Assembly (NCBI GenBank): GCA_040772085.1 | Contig: JAXGYU010000001.1 | Coordinates: 1,612,001-1,676,000, forward strand | Length of the DNA: 64,000 nucleotides | Direction of reading: 5' to 3' | Source: JAXGMV01 sp040772085 | GTDB taxonomy: Bacteria > Chloroflexota > Anaerolineae > Anaerolineales > Anaerolineaceae | Shown: positions 51,731 through 61,024 of the stretch, piece by piece | Layout of the letters: each line of letters opens with the position of its first letter | Position numbering within the stretch: the stretch's first letter is position 1 | The notes under the pieces: generated by a model | Database searches by the model: none | Told to the model about the DNA's origin: nothing | What the model saw: the letters and a program-made list of their open reading frames with translations, nothing else | Made by a program: the position numbers and the translations under genes

Positions 51731-53020
51731 TTAGTGAATGGTGATGCCCGTTATTTTATCGAGCGCTTCGGTCGGCGCCATGCCCGTGCTGGGGTCAAAA
51801 GCGGTGATCGCTTTGAGGATGTCCATGCCTTTGGTCACTTTGCCGAAAATAGTGTACTTGCCGTCCAGCGCGGGCTGAGCCGCGTAGGTGATGAAGAATT
51901 GGCTGCCGTTGGTGTCCGGTCCGGAGTTGGCCATACCAAGATAGCCTTCACCGTCATAAGCCAGCTCAGGATGAACCTCATTGCCGAACTGATAGCCGGG
52001 GCCGCCGGCGCCGCTGCCGCTGGGGTCACCCGTCTGAGCCATGAAGCCGGGGATGACGCGGTGGAATTCCACATTGTCATACCAGCCATCCTTAGCGAGG
52101 AAGACGAAGCTGCTGACGGTCATGGGCGCCTTGCTGGTATAGAGCACGACGTCGATGTCACCTTTGGTGGTGTGAATAGTGGCGTTGATGTCCTTGGTGA
52201 GATCTTCAAGCAGGTTCGGGCAGGCTTTGTAAGCGCGCTCGGCCAGCTTGTACAGCTCGGTGATGGTGGGCAGAACGGCATAGCTCATCTCGCCCAGATC
52301 ATTGTGATTGACAAAGATATAAGGCGTGTGATCAAGCTTGAGGGTATTGGCGATCTTGATGGCATCATCCACCTTCGCCAGCACCTCAGGCGAAGCCAGG
52401 TCTTTTTCGAACTGGGCTTTGTCCAGTCCCAGGCTTTCGGCCGCCGTACTCATGTAGGGTTTCAACTTTTCGTCATCCAGTTTGCCCGACCATTCTTCCT
52501 GCTTGGACATCATGTAGTAGGTGAACTCGAAGAACTTGCCCTGCAGGCCGGCAGCTTCAGCGCCCATGGCGGCGAGCTTGGCCTGGGGGTGGCTGGGGAG
52601 CGGGAAATGGCGGAAAACGGTCTGGACGTCGTTAGGATACTGTGTGCGTAACTGAGCCAACACGGGCTCAACCATGGCGCAGTATGGTCATTGAAAGTCG
52701 CTATAGACGATCACCTTGACCATCGCATTGTCGGGACCTATTTTCCAGTCCGTGTCGCTGACGGCAGGCAGGTCGGTGCGCGGTGAAGGGAAGATCTCGG
52801 CCATGATATTGAATGGTGCGCAGTCTGCCGGGATTTTGGAAGCGACGATGGGCGCAGCGGTCGGCATAGTCACCTCTGTCGCGGCTGGTGCTTCCGTAGC
52901 CTCAACAGCCTCTGTTGCCTCCGTAGCTTGTGCTGTTGGTGAAACAGCGGCTGGCGCGGGTGAGCAGGCGCTCAACGCCAGAGCCAGGACCACGCTGAGA
53001 AATACAAGTTTGCGTAACAT
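51731..53020 (-). CDS. DsbA-like/cyclophilin lipoprotein with in-frame TGA, candidate selenoprotein
   Basis: A single reading frame of 430 codons is interrupted only by TGA at 52688-52690 (codon 111). Codons 1-110 encode a lipoprotein signal (LVFLSVVLALALSACSP), an Ala-Thr-Glu linker, and the start of a thioredoxin-like DsbA domain ending VKVIVYSDFQ. Directly after the TGA comes PYCAMVEPVL, so the motif reads FQ-TGA-PYC where relatives have FQCPYC: the TGA is at the nucleophilic cysteine. The DsbA domain continues to the cis-proline site HTPYIFVN, and residues about 265-429 form a cyclophilin peptidyl-prolyl isomerase (VEFHRVIPGFMAQTGDP, NGSQFFITYAAQPALDG, TIFGKVTKGMDIL). A SECIS-like hairpin lies just downstream of the TGA. 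Selenocysteine insertion explains all this; a nonsense mutation or sequencing error in TGC or TGT is the alternative. The protein would be anchored outside the membrane and act in oxidative folding. Confidence 0.8.
52649..52690 (-). promoter_or_regulatory. SECIS-like hairpin downstream of in-frame TGA
   Basis: On the minus strand, 17 bases after the TGA begins TGAGCC-CGTGTT-GGCTCA (52670 to 52653), a perfect 6-bp stem with a six-base apical loop whose second base is G, followed by T. Four further pairs (three G-U and one A-U) extend it outward to 52674/52649. Loop G lies about 24 nt from the TGA, within the range known for bacterial SECIS elements. Confidence 0.55.
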
Positions 53021-53046
53021 TACACTTTAATCCTTCCTATAAAAAA

Positions 53047-53670
53047 TCACCGTCGCTGCCCTAACAAGGCTAGGACGGAATGCAGTAGTTCATTATAAAC
53101 GTCTTCAGGGCTGCGGCAGGCGTCAATCACCTGCCAGCGCTGCGGCTCGGCGGCCGCCAGCTCCAGGTAACCCTGGCGCACACGGCGGTGGAATGCCAGG
53201 GCGTAATCGTCCAGACGGTTCCAGTCAGCGTGTCCGCTCTTGCGGCGCGAAAGGCCAGTCTCAGACTCGATGTCGAAGAGGAAAGTACGGTCGGGCCATA
53301 AGCCGCCGGTCGCGAATTCGAGCAGACCGCGCAGCGTCTCGAGCGGGAAACCGTGACCATAGCCCTGGTAGGCAAAGGTAGAGTCGGCGTAGCGGTCGGA
53401 GATCACGATCGTGCCCTCCGCCAGTGCCGGCCGGATTAGTTCCTCTACCAGTTGCGCGCGCGCCGAACAAAACAGCAGGATCTCGGTGCGCGGATACATG
53501 CTGCGATTTTCCATCGACATCAGGATCTGGCGCACCTGGTCGGAGATGACCGTGCCGCCCGGTTCACGTGTGGCGAGCACGGGGTAGCCGCGCTCACGTA
53601 ATTCGTCGATCAGGCGTTTCATCGCCGTGGTCTTGCCGCTGCCGTCCGGACCTTCGAGTGTGATAAACAC
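53047..53670 (-). CDS. tmk: Thymidylate kinase
   Basis: 207 residues from GTG 53670, which follows GGGGAG six bases upstream and lies 19 bases after the ATPase stop. A longer in-frame ATG version would overlap that gene. FITLEGPDGSGKTT is the P-loop, TREPGGT and DRYADSTFAYQGYG are the dTMP-binding and DRY motifs. It phosphorylates dTMP to dTDP. Part of a minus-strand gene run. Confidence 0.93.
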   Translation of the reverse strand: MFITLEGPDGSGKTTAMKRLIDELRERGYPVLATREPGGTVISDQVRQILMSMENRSMYPRTEILLFCSARAQLVEELIRPALAEGTIVISDRYADSTFAYQGYGHGFPLETLRGLLEFATGGLWPDRTFLFDIESETGLSRRKSGHADWNRLDDYALAFHRRVRQGYLELAAAEPQRWQVIDACRSPEDVYNELLHSVLALLGQRR

Positions 53671-53689
53671 GTCTTGCTCCCCTGAATGC

Positions 53690-55330
53690 TCAATCGCGGA
53701 AGATGCGTACCCGCCGATTGGGTTCCTTGCCATATGAATGTGAGATCAGTTGCGCGTCACGCGCCATGTCATGCTGCATGCGCCGTACCGGTGAGGCGGC
53801 GGGCGGTAGATCGACATAACGCTGGCCGTTCAGCACCGCCTGAATGGCTTCCCTGGTCTGGCTGCTGACGGTGTCCCAGCTATCCTGAGAATTGGGTGTG
53901 CCGGCAGAGATGTTGAAAATCTCAGCCAGCGCGCTTTCCATCTGGTTGACGGTATTCGCCCGCAGCACATAGATCGGCAGCCCGCGCTGTTCCGCCTCCA
54001 GAATGGCCTGCTGACGGCTGCGGTAATAAGTGCGCAGGGTCACCAGCACATCGGCTTCTTCAGGGCTGCGCACCAACTGGGCGGGAACGCCTAACCGCAG
54101 CGCGGCTTGCGACAGCCGGTTGCGCGCCACGCCATAGGGGTAGACTTTGACGATCTTCTGCTGCCGGCCGGGTTCTGTGGGCTGGCTGGGCTTGGCGCCC
54201 TGATAACCATTGTTTTCCGCCGGGCGGGTATCGGCCGGGAAATGGCGGCGCGGGGTCTCCTCGCGCTCCATACCGCCGATGCGTCGGGTGCCGTTGCCCA
54301 TGGTGGACGGTCGGGCGGCAGGCGGCGGGGCGACCTGCTTTTCAATGTGGACTTCATCGTTCTCGTCGCGGTAGCGGATCTCCGGCGCGAGCGGCGCGCC
54401 GCGCACCAGCGCGTCGACGGACGAAGCCAGGTCAGGATGAATGGCGAGATGGTCACGTTCGACGATCTCGATCAGGATATCGAAGGTAGGAGGCGCGCGC
54501 CGTTCCAGTACGGTTTTCTGCGTGCCGCGCCGGCGGGCTTCTTCATCAGACAGGGTGACGGATTCGATGCCGCCCACCAGGTCCGAGAGGGTCGGGTTGA
54601 GCAGCAGGTTCTCGAGGGTGCGACCATGCGCGGTGCCGATCAACTGCACGCCGCGCTCGGCGATGGTGCGGGCTGCCAGCGTCTCGAGCTCGCGCCCGAT
54701 CTCGTCGATGACGATCACCTCGGGATTGTGGTTCTCGACCGCCTCGATCATGACCTCATGCTGCAGCGTCGGTTTGGCGACCTGCATCCGGCGCGCCTTG
54801 CCAACCGCGGGGTGCGGCACGTCGCCGTCGCCGCCGATCTCGTTCGAGGTGTCGACGATCACCACGCGTTTTTTCTCGGCCAGAATACGGGCGGCTTCGC
54901 GCAGCATGGTGGTCTTGCCGATGCCGGGCTTGCCCAGGATCAGGATACTCTTGTCCGAGCTGACCAGATCTTCAATGATGTCGATGGTGCCGTAAACCGC
55001 GCGGCCGACACGGCAGGTCAGCCCGACGATCGTCCCGCGGCGGTTGCGGATGCCGGAGATGCGGTGCAGGGTGCGCTCGAGGCCGGCACGGTTGTCGGCG
55101 TCAAAGTCGCCGATGTTCTGCACCACACTATCGATGTCAAAGCGGTTGACTTCCACCTCACTCAGCTCGAGCTCGTGATCGACAAAGCGCGCCACCGGGC
55201 GCCGTCCGAGATCGAGAATTACCTCCAGCAGATTGTCGCTGTTGTCCGCATGCTGCAAAGCCAAAGCCACCTGATTTGGCAGCACATCCATCAGGGCTTG
55301 TAAATCGTCTGTTATTCTTTTTTGACTCAT
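53690..55330 (-). CDS. Ycf45/SpoIIIAA-like AAA ATPase with C-terminal R3H-type region
   Basis: 546 residues. The central ATPase has LILGKPGIGKTTMLREAA (Walker A), VIVIDEIGRELE (Walker B) and the preceding LTCRVGRAVYG block typical of the Ycf45/SpoIIIAA group. After a variable region of about residues 345-400 a C-terminal nucleic-acid-binding part follows (VKVYPYGVARNRLSQAALRLGVP). Members are widespread in cyanobacteria and Chloroflexota, and their job is unclear. It is directly upstream of tmk. Confidence 0.82.
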   Translation of the reverse strand: MSQKRITDDLQALMDVLPNQVALALQHADNSDNLLEVILDLGRRPVARFVDHELELSEVEVNRFDIDSVVQNIGDFDADNRAGLERTLHRISGIRNRRGTIVGLTCRVGRAVYGTIDIIEDLVSSDKSILILGKPGIGKTTMLREAARILAEKKRVVIVDTSNEIGGDGDVPHPAVGKARRMQVAKPTLQHEVMIEAVENHNPEVIVIDEIGRELETLAARTIAERGVQLIGTAHGRTLENLLLNPTLSDLVGGIESVTLSDEEARRRGTQKTVLERRAPPTFDILIEIVERDHLAIHPDLASSVDALVRGAPLAPEIRYRDENDEVHIEKQVAPPPAARPSTMGNGTRRIGGMEREETPRRHFPADTRPAENNGYQGAKPSQPTEPGRQQKIVKVYPYGVARNRLSQAALRLGVPAQLVRSPEEADVLVTLRTYYRSRQQAILEAEQRGLPIYVLRANTVNQMESALAEIFNISAGTPNSQDSWDTVSSQTREAIQAVLNGQRYVDLPPAASPVRRMQHDMARDAQLISHSYGKEPNRRVRIFRD

Positions 55331-55415
55331 ATGCTTATAAGTTTAACTTCTCTTCCGCTTAAAATCTACCGCTAAATGGCCCAATGCCACGGCAATCTTA
55401 TCATAATTGGCAGCC

Positions 55416-56399
55416 TCAGACGCCTTCGCGCTGTGATCTGACAATGGACGTGGTCGGCTCGGCGGAAGTGTTTTCGAGCAGCGTGCGCCTGGCATTCAGT
55501 GCCGGGTTGCGTATCATCTGGGTCAGATAACGTACCAGAATCGTCTTGGTCGGCAGCGCCGGCTGGAAGTACTGCTGCAGAAAACTGTTCAGGCTGGGCT
55601 GGTAATGGCGCGCCGCCAGGTAAATCGGACGGGTGAGCAGCGGGTCGAACTGTTCAAGCAGCGGCGGCAGGATCTCGGAGAGGTCGGTCAGATCGGGATG
55701 GATGATGAAACGCAGGAAGATGCCGCGTGAGCCGTAGACTGGCTCGGCATACGCTTTCACCATGTTGTCCTCACAATACACCATGCCGTGCAACCCTTCT
55801 GATGGGAAGGGTTCGGCCGCCTGCACCTGCGGCGGCAATGCCGCGTGATATAGGCTGTTGATGCTGATCTCATGCTTGCTGCCGCTGACCGTCCAGGTCG
55901 GACGCGGCGCGCCGCTGACCGGCTGGTTCAGCGAGCGATATTGATAGACATGTTCCTGGGCGTAGACCTTGAAGCCGGCGCGGCTGAGCGGTTCCAGCAA
56001 CTGGCTGTGCGCGTCGATCTCGGCAGTCAGGTTGAACACGCCCCAGTCGCCGGCTTTGCGCACCAGCCCTTCCAGCAGTTCGATCAGGATCGGGTTGTTG
56101 AGCTCGGTGCGGGTCAGCAGGTAGGAGAGGCTGGCGCTGCGTTCGCCCAGCCGGGTGCGTAGTTGCCCCATCGCCGCGCGGGCACGTTTGTCGTCCTCGA
56201 GGATGATGGTGTAAACGCCGCGCTCCGGGTTGAAATAATCGAAGAAGGTGGAGAAGCCCAGCAGCGTGCTGCGTGTCAGCGACAGGCTGCTATTGAGCGC
56301 GATAATCTGGTTGCGCTTGCTGATCAGGTCGGGCAGATCGAAGAATTCAATCGGACGGATACGGATGTCACACCACCTTAGCCTGGATTGTAACATCAC
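55416..56399 (-). CDS. GNAT-like acyltransferase domain protein, function unknown
   Basis: 327 residues. The N-terminal half (IRIRPIEFFDLPDLISKRNQ, then VYTIILEDDKRARAAMGQLR and LLEGLVRKAGDWGVFNLTAEI) follows the GNAT beta-alpha pattern, with the CoA-loop consensus degraded. The C-terminal half (EISINSLYHAALPPQVQAAEP onward) resembles a second, divergent GNAT-like unit. No catalytic residue can be assigned. The start among MMLQ codons is uncertain. Confidence 0.45.
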   Translation of the reverse strand: MMLQSRLRWCDIRIRPIEFFDLPDLISKRNQIIALNSSLSLTRSTLLGFSTFFDYFNPERGVYTIILEDDKRARAAMGQLRTRLGERSASLSYLLTRTELNNPILIELLEGLVRKAGDWGVFNLTAEIDAHSQLLEPLSRAGFKVYAQEHVYQYRSLNQPVSGAPRPTWTVSGSKHEISINSLYHAALPPQVQAAEPFPSEGLHGMVYCEDNMVKAYAEPVYGSRGIFLRFIIHPDLTDLSEILPPLLEQFDPLLTRPIYLAARHYQPSLNSFLQQYFQPALPTKTILVRYLTQMIRNPALNARRTLLENTSAEPTTSIVRSQREGV

Positions 56400-56449
56400 G
56401 GCTCAGCGCCGTGATGTTGTGATTTGGTATATGCGGCTTGCGGGAAATT

Positions 56450-57274
56450 TTATGGCGCGGGCGGCAGATCGCTAGGCGGTGACTGCTTGCGCAGGAAGAC
56501 GAAATAAACGCCTATCAGCACGCCTGCCAACAGCAGCAGCAGACCGGCAATTGCCAGCAGGGGCGACCGTCCGCCTTCGCTGACCGGCACAGGCGCCGCG
56601 ACCGAGCTGAGCTGCGCGCCAAAATTCATGATGCTCTTATCGCCGGCTTTCAGCGTCAGCGTGTAGTTCATGGCAGTCGTCGCGTTATAGCCTTCCGGCG
56701 GACCGACGCTGATGTTGTATTCCTTCTCGGGCAGGTCACTGAAGCAGACCGGATCAGGCTGGCTGGCAGTCTTGCCGTTGCGCGTGATCTCACCCTTGAC
56801 GTCCATGATGCTGATGGCGCCTTCGGCGATCGGTGCTTCACCCGGCTCGAGCATGGCATTGCCGTTGACATCATCGTAGAGCATGATGCAGATCTCGCCG
56901 TTGCCGGCAAATGGTGTGGCGGTCGGCGGCGGCTGGGTAGGCGTGGGTGATGGGCCAGGCGTGCTGGTCGGTTCGAGATGCGTGCCGAGCAGCAGTTCCT
57001 GGTTGGGAATGATCACGCAGTCGGTGTCCAGGTTGTTCAGCTCGCGCAGCTTGTCCACATCGCCGTTCAGGTAGCGCAGGGCAATCGTCATGCAGGTGTC
57101 TTGCGCCTGGACGATGTAGAGGATACGACCGTCAGCGCCGGGAGTGGGCGTGAAGACGATCGACTGCGGTTCAGCAGCCGCGAGAGCTGAGTTGGAAACC
57201 GGCACGATGACCGCCATCAGCAGCCCTGTCGCCAGCAGAAAAGTCAGAAAAAGTGAGGCTTTTTTATTCATCAT
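56450..57274 (-). CDS. Secreted LysM protein with SdrD-B-like domain and C-terminal membrane anchor
   Basis: 274 residues. A signal peptide (SLFLTFLLATGLLMAVIVP) is followed by a LysM-like unit (YIVQAQDTCMTIALRYLNGD, ending LLLGTHL), a Thr/Pro linker, a beta domain (ICIMLYDDVNGNAMLEPGEAP) like SdrD B-type repeats, and a final membrane helix with a basic tail. Likely attached to the cell envelope. TATAAT on the minus strand at 57291-57296 and AAAGGA precede the ATG. Role unknown. Confidence 0.65.
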   Translation of the reverse strand: MMNKKASLFLTFLLATGLLMAVIVPVSNSALAAAEPQSIVFTPTPGADGRILYIVQAQDTCMTIALRYLNGDVDKLRELNNLDTDCVIIPNQELLLGTHLEPTSTPGPSPTPTQPPPTATPFAGNGEICIMLYDDVNGNAMLEPGEAPIAEGAISIMDVKGEITRNGKTASQPDPVCFSDLPEKEYNISVGPPEGYNATTAMNYTLTLKAGDKSIMNFGAQLSSVAAPVPVSEGGRSPLLAIAGLLLLLAGVLIGVYFVFLRKQSPPSDLPPAP

Positions 57275-57340
57275 ACGTCCTTTCGGGTGATTATACCCCA
57301 GCCAAAAGGCGGTTTCTGTGCGTGAAATACGTGGGAAATG

Positions 57341-59077
57341 TCAAGCGGATTTGAGGGATTTGACGCGTTTGCGGGCGTTCTCCAGCGTCTCTGCAGCCGT
57401 CTGTCGGCCCGCGGCGGAGTCAGCGCCCAGCATTTGCGCCAGCTCATTCAGGCGCCCTGTCTGGTCGAGCGGCGTCAGCACGGTGGTCGTCCGTCCGCCG
57501 GCGACACTCTTATGCACCTTGAAGTGCTGGTCGCCGAAGGCTGCCAGTTGCGGCAGGTGGGTGACGCAGAGCACCTGATGCGCGCGTCCGAGCTGCCAGA
57601 GTTTCTCGCCAATGACGCTGCCGACCCTGCCGCCGATACCCTGATCGATCTCGTCGAAGATCAGGGTGGGCACGGGGTCCGCCTGCACCAGCACGTTCTT
57701 CAGGCCCAGCATCAGGCGCGAGGTCTCACCGCCGGAGGCGATCTTGACCAGCGGTTTCAGTCCTTCGCCCGGGTTGGGGGCAATCAGGAATTCAACCTGG
57801 TCGATGCCGCTGGCGTCAAAGCTGACCAGGCTGCCATCGCTGAGCGTCAGTCCGTTCTGCGACGGCGCGTATTTGAAATCAACCTTGAATTGCGCTGAAG
57901 GCATGCTCAGGTCGTCCAGTTCGGATTCAATGGCGGCGCTCATCCTGGCAGCGGCTTCCTGCCGGTAGCTCGAGAGCGCCTGAGCCCGCCCGGCGAGGGT
58001 GGTCAGCAGCTCGCGCTCGCGCGCGGTCAGCTCGGCGATACGCTCGCCGGCGTGTGTGATGCTTTCGAGCCACGTGCGTGATGACGCGGCGAATGCCTGA
58101 ACCGCGCTGACACTGCCGCCGTATTTGCGCGTCAGGTTGCGCAGCAGGTCCAGCCGTTCGATCACCTGCTCCAGCCGGCGCGGGTTGTATTCGATGTTCT
58201 CAATGTAATCCTGCAGTTCGAGGCTGACCTCGTTGAGCTGGTCAGCCGCGCTGACAGCCAGTTCATGCAGGCGCAATTGTGATTTGTCGATACGGCACAG
58301 GCTGCCGAGCGCCTGCAGCACGCCGCCCAGCAAATCGTTGACCGCGGGAGATTCCGGACTGCTGTCCTCCAGACTTTGCAGCGCGCGCTGGGCCAGTTCC
58401 GCCAGCGATTCAGCGTTGGCAAGCCGTTCTTTCTCCTGGGTCAGCGCTTCTTCTTCGCCTTCCTTGAGCGCCGCAGTCTCGATTTCCTGAATCTGATAGG
58501 TCAGCAAATCCATCTGTCTGACCGAGTCGGCTTCATCCTGCTGCAGTTGGTGCAGCTCACGGCGCAGGTCACGCAGTTCCAGCCAGGTGGCATGATATGG
58601 CGCAGCCAGTTCAGCGGAGGAGGCATAGCGGTCGAGCAGACGCAGGTGTTCACGCGGATCGAGCAGCGACAGATGTTCGGACTGACCGTGGATATCCACC
58701 AGGTAGCGGCCGATTTCCTTCAGCAGGGCGCCGGAGACGCTGCGCCCATTGATGCGCGCGATGCTGCGGCCCTCCTTGCGAATCTCACGCGCCAGCAGCA
58801 GGTCGCCTTCATCATCCAGCCCCTCGCGCTCGAGGATGGGATTGACTTCAGCGCGCACTTCCGGCGTGAGGGTAAAGGCGCCTTCCACGTTGGCCCGGTC
58901 AGCGCCGCTGCGAACCATGGTGGCGTCAGCACGCCCGCCCATCAATTGCAGGATGGCATCGAGCAGAATCGATTTTCCGGCGCCGGTCTCACCGGTGAGG
59001 GTGACGAGTCCTGAACCGAAATCGACCTCGAGATGGTCGATGATGGCGAAATTCTCGATGCGAAGACTGGTCAGCAC
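57341..59077 (-). CDS. recN: DNA repair ATPase RecN
   Basis: 578 residues. SMC-like architecture: LRIENFAIIDHLEVDFG and Walker A GETGAGKSILLDAI at the N-terminus, coiled-coil arms from about 155 to 370, then the ABC signature ASGGETSRLMLGLK and Walker B PTLIFDEIDQGIGG with VTHLPQLAA. RecN gathers broken DNA ends for recombination. It lies five bases after the zinc-finger membrane-protein stop in the same direction. Confidence 0.95.
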   Translation of the reverse strand: MLTSLRIENFAIIDHLEVDFGSGLVTLTGETGAGKSILLDAILQLMGGRADATMVRSGADRANVEGAFTLTPEVRAEVNPILEREGLDDEGDLLLAREIRKEGRSIARINGRSVSGALLKEIGRYLVDIHGQSEHLSLLDPREHLRLLDRYASSAELAAPYHATWLELRDLRRELHQLQQDEADSVRQMDLLTYQIQEIETAALKEGEEEALTQEKERLANAESLAELAQRALQSLEDSSPESPAVNDLLGGVLQALGSLCRIDKSQLRLHELAVSAADQLNEVSLELQDYIENIEYNPRRLEQVIERLDLLRNLTRKYGGSVSAVQAFAASSRTWLESITHAGERIAELTARERELLTTLAGRAQALSSYRQEAAARMSAAIESELDDLSMPSAQFKVDFKYAPSQNGLTLSDGSLVSFDASGIDQVEFLIAPNPGEGLKPLVKIASGGETSRLMLGLKNVLVQADPVPTLIFDEIDQGIGGRVGSVIGEKLWQLGRAHQVLCVTHLPQLAAFGDQHFKVHKSVAGGRTTTVLTPLDQTGRLNELAQMLGADSAAGRQTAAETLENARKRVKSLKSA

Positions 59078-59081
59078 GGGG

Positions 59082-59573
59082 TTACCTGCCGATCTGTATG
59101 CCGCTCAGGCGGTAATACAGGCTGCTTGTAAAGAGGAACGCGTAGATCCCCTGCCACAGCAGGGAGCCGCCGCCGCCCAGAAAGCTGAGGAGGATGGCAG
59201 CCGCGGCGCCGATGCCGGCAGCCACAGCCGTGAGCTGGAACAGCCGTCTGGAACGGCGTTTGCTGATCGCCTTGCGGATCAGCTCGGCGGTCAGTCCGCC
59301 GACGAGGGGCGCGATAAAGATCGAGAAGAATCCCAGGATGGAAATGAAGCGCGCGCCGAAAAAGCCGAACAAGCCGGCGATCAGGATGGCGTAAACATAG
59401 TCCATCGACTCGGCGGTGTCGAAGATCTTTTGCTGCCCGCGGATGCACTCCTTGCAGCGGTAACCGGTGGGCGTGTGCACGGCGCACTCATTGCAGATCG
59501 GCTTGTCGCAGCGGTTGCAGCGCAGCATGGTCTCCCGATCAGGGTGATTGGCGCAATAGAGCGTGTCGGTCAT
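59082..59573 (-). CDS. B-box-type zinc-finger membrane protein
   Basis: 163 residues. The N-terminus (YCANHPDRETMLRCNRCDKPICNECAVHTPTGYRCKEC) is a B-box-like zinc module with regularly spaced Cys/His pairs. Four hydrophobic helices follow. Such proteins are uncharacterised. Its ATG overlaps the NAD kinase stop by four bases. Confidence 0.75.
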   Translation of the reverse strand: MTDTLYCANHPDRETMLRCNRCDKPICNECAVHTPTGYRCKECIRGQQKIFDTAESMDYVYAILIAGLFGFFGARFISILGFFSIFIAPLVGGLTAELIRKAISKRRSRRLFQLTAVAAGIGAAAAILLSFLGGGGSLLWQGIYAFLFTSSLYYRLSGIQIGR

Positions 59574-60445
59574 TCCTGCATCCTCAGGATCGGGTTCTGG
59601 TCCATGTAGCGCGTGACGTTCTGATAGAAGTAACCAGGCTCCTGAAAGCGGATAAAGGTGGTGCTGTGCTGTGAGCTGGTGACCACGACCTTATCCCCAT
59701 CCTCGAGCGGGATGGCAGGTTGACCGTCAACGCTCAGGATGGCTTCATGGCGGGTGAAGGCCTGCAAGGTCACTTCCGAGTTGCCCTCGAGGACAATGGC
59801 GCGATCCATCGAGAGGTGCGGCGCCAGCGGCACCAGCAGAATATTGCGCACTTCGGGCGGCAGGATTGGTCCGCCGGCAGCCAGCGCGTAGGCGGTGGAA
59901 CCGGTCGGGGTCGAGGTAATCATGCCGTCGGCGATCGTATCCACGATCTGATAACCGTTGAGCGAGGTGTTGACGCGGATCGGGCGCACCTGCTGTCCGC
60001 GGCAGACAACGGCTTCGTTCAGCGCCAGTTGGCTGCTGAGCAGCACATCGTCACGGATGTGTTCCACTTCCATCATCATGCGGTCTTCCAGGAAGAAGTG
60101 CCCCCGGGTAAAGGGCTCGATCTTATCCTGCCAGTTGTGTGATTGGACTTCCATCAGGAAACCGATGCTGCCCATGTTGATGCCCATGATCGGCAGCCGC
60201 GAAGTGGCGCACAGCCGGCCGGCGCGCAGCATGGTGCCGTCACCGCCCAGCACAACCATCGCGTCAAAGGCGTGACCATGTACGCGCTGACGCAGCGTGT
60301 CATCGGTCAGCAGCGCGCGATAAACGTGGGTGACGCCTGACTGCCGCAGCGCCTCAGCCACCAGGTCGGCGGTCTCGATCGCTTCGGGCATATTAGGGTG
60401 TGTGCAGACGGAAACGGAGCGGGGGGTGAAGGTAGCTTTGCGCAT
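59570..60445 (-). CDS. nadK: NAD(+) kinase
   Basis: 291 residues. VVLGGDGTMLRAGR is the GGDGT nucleotide-binding motif, NEAVV and GSTAYALAAGGPIL the NAD-binding conserved blocks. It makes NADP from NAD in the cytoplasm. Overlaps the next gene (ATGA). Confidence 0.95.
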   Translation of the reverse strand: MRKATFTPRSVSVCTHPNMPEAIETADLVAEALRQSGVTHVYRALLTDDTLRQRVHGHAFDAMVVLGGDGTMLRAGRLCATSRLPIMGINMGSIGFLMEVQSHNWQDKIEPFTRGHFFLEDRMMMEVEHIRDDVLLSSQLALNEAVVCRGQQVRPIRVNTSLNGYQIVDTIADGMITSTPTGSTAYALAAGGPILPPEVRNILLVPLAPHLSMDRAIVLEGNSEVTLQAFTRHEAILSVDGQPAIPLEDGDKVVVTSSQHSTTFIRFQEPGYFYQNVTRYMDQNPILRMQE

Positions 60446-60493
60446 ACTTCCTATTATAAAAGCGAATTCAGACGGGGGATGACGGACGTTGGC

Positions 60494-61018
60494 TCAGCTC
60501 AGCGCCTGGTCGCAAATTTCGCGATAGCCGCAGCTCTTGCAGCGGGTCGGGTCCTGGTGTGAGCGGTCGATCGAGCGCTTGCGTTCCACTCGCCGGATTT
60601 CAGCCAGCAGGTCCAGCAGCGCGGCTTCAAGCTGAGGCGTGTAGTCAATGGCATAGCTGCGGTTGCTATAGCGGATAATGCCGTACGGCGGCCGTTTGGC
60701 GGCGGTTTTCTCGACCAGCAGACAATACATGGCGAGCTGGTAAATGTGCCCCTCATAGGGCTCAGCCGGCGTCGCGCGGCTCTTGTACTCAACCGGAATG
60801 ATACCTTCGTCGCGCTTGACCAGGTAATCTGGCTTACCGGTGATGTTCAATTGCGAATCAAACAGCGGGTTCTCGACCTTGCCCCAGGCGCTGGTGTCGG
60901 TGTAAATCACTCTGCCGGCTGGCAGACCGCTCTCCTGACGCCGGCGCGCGGCGACCCACAGAAACAGGATGCCCAGTACCAGCAATACCAGCGCGACGGG
61001 CAGCAGAAAAGCATCCAT
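60494..61018 (-). CDS. Cas4/RecB-like PD-(D/E)XK nuclease, membrane-anchored C-terminal part
   Basis: 174 residues. A hydrophobic N-terminal helix (LLPVALVLLVLGILFLWVA) is followed by Cas4-like nuclease motifs: ITGKPDYLVKRDEGIIPVEYKS (the D and ExK active site), QLAMYCLLVEKTA (QxxxY), and a C-terminal CKSCGYREIC cluster that supplies three cysteines for an iron-sulfur site. The fourth, N-terminal cysteine of Cas4 lies in the preceding gene (YCQRAWWY). Both are in the same reading frame, separated by TGA and six bases, so this is a split Cas4-like protein. Confidence 0.78.
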   Translation of the reverse strand: MDAFLLPVALVLLVLGILFLWVAARRRQESGLPAGRVIYTDTSAWGKVENPLFDSQLNITGKPDYLVKRDEGIIPVEYKSRATPAEPYEGHIYQLAMYCLLVEKTAAKRPPYGIIRYSNRSYAIDYTPQLEAALLDLLAEIRRVERKRSIDRSHQDPTRCKSCGYREICDQALS

Positions 61019-61024
61019 CAGGTA

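Noticed and set aside
52688..52690. Treating the DsbA-like and cyclophilin parts as two separate genes
   Set aside because: The downstream frame would start at an internal ATG without a ribosome-binding site and lack both the export signal and half the redox motif; the parts are in one frame.
54107..55303. Nearly 400-codon open frame on the plus strand opposite the Ycf45-like ATPase
   Set aside because: It lacks a ribosome-binding site and protein features, and its antisense partner has clear Walker motifs; high GC codon bias opens the opposite frame.
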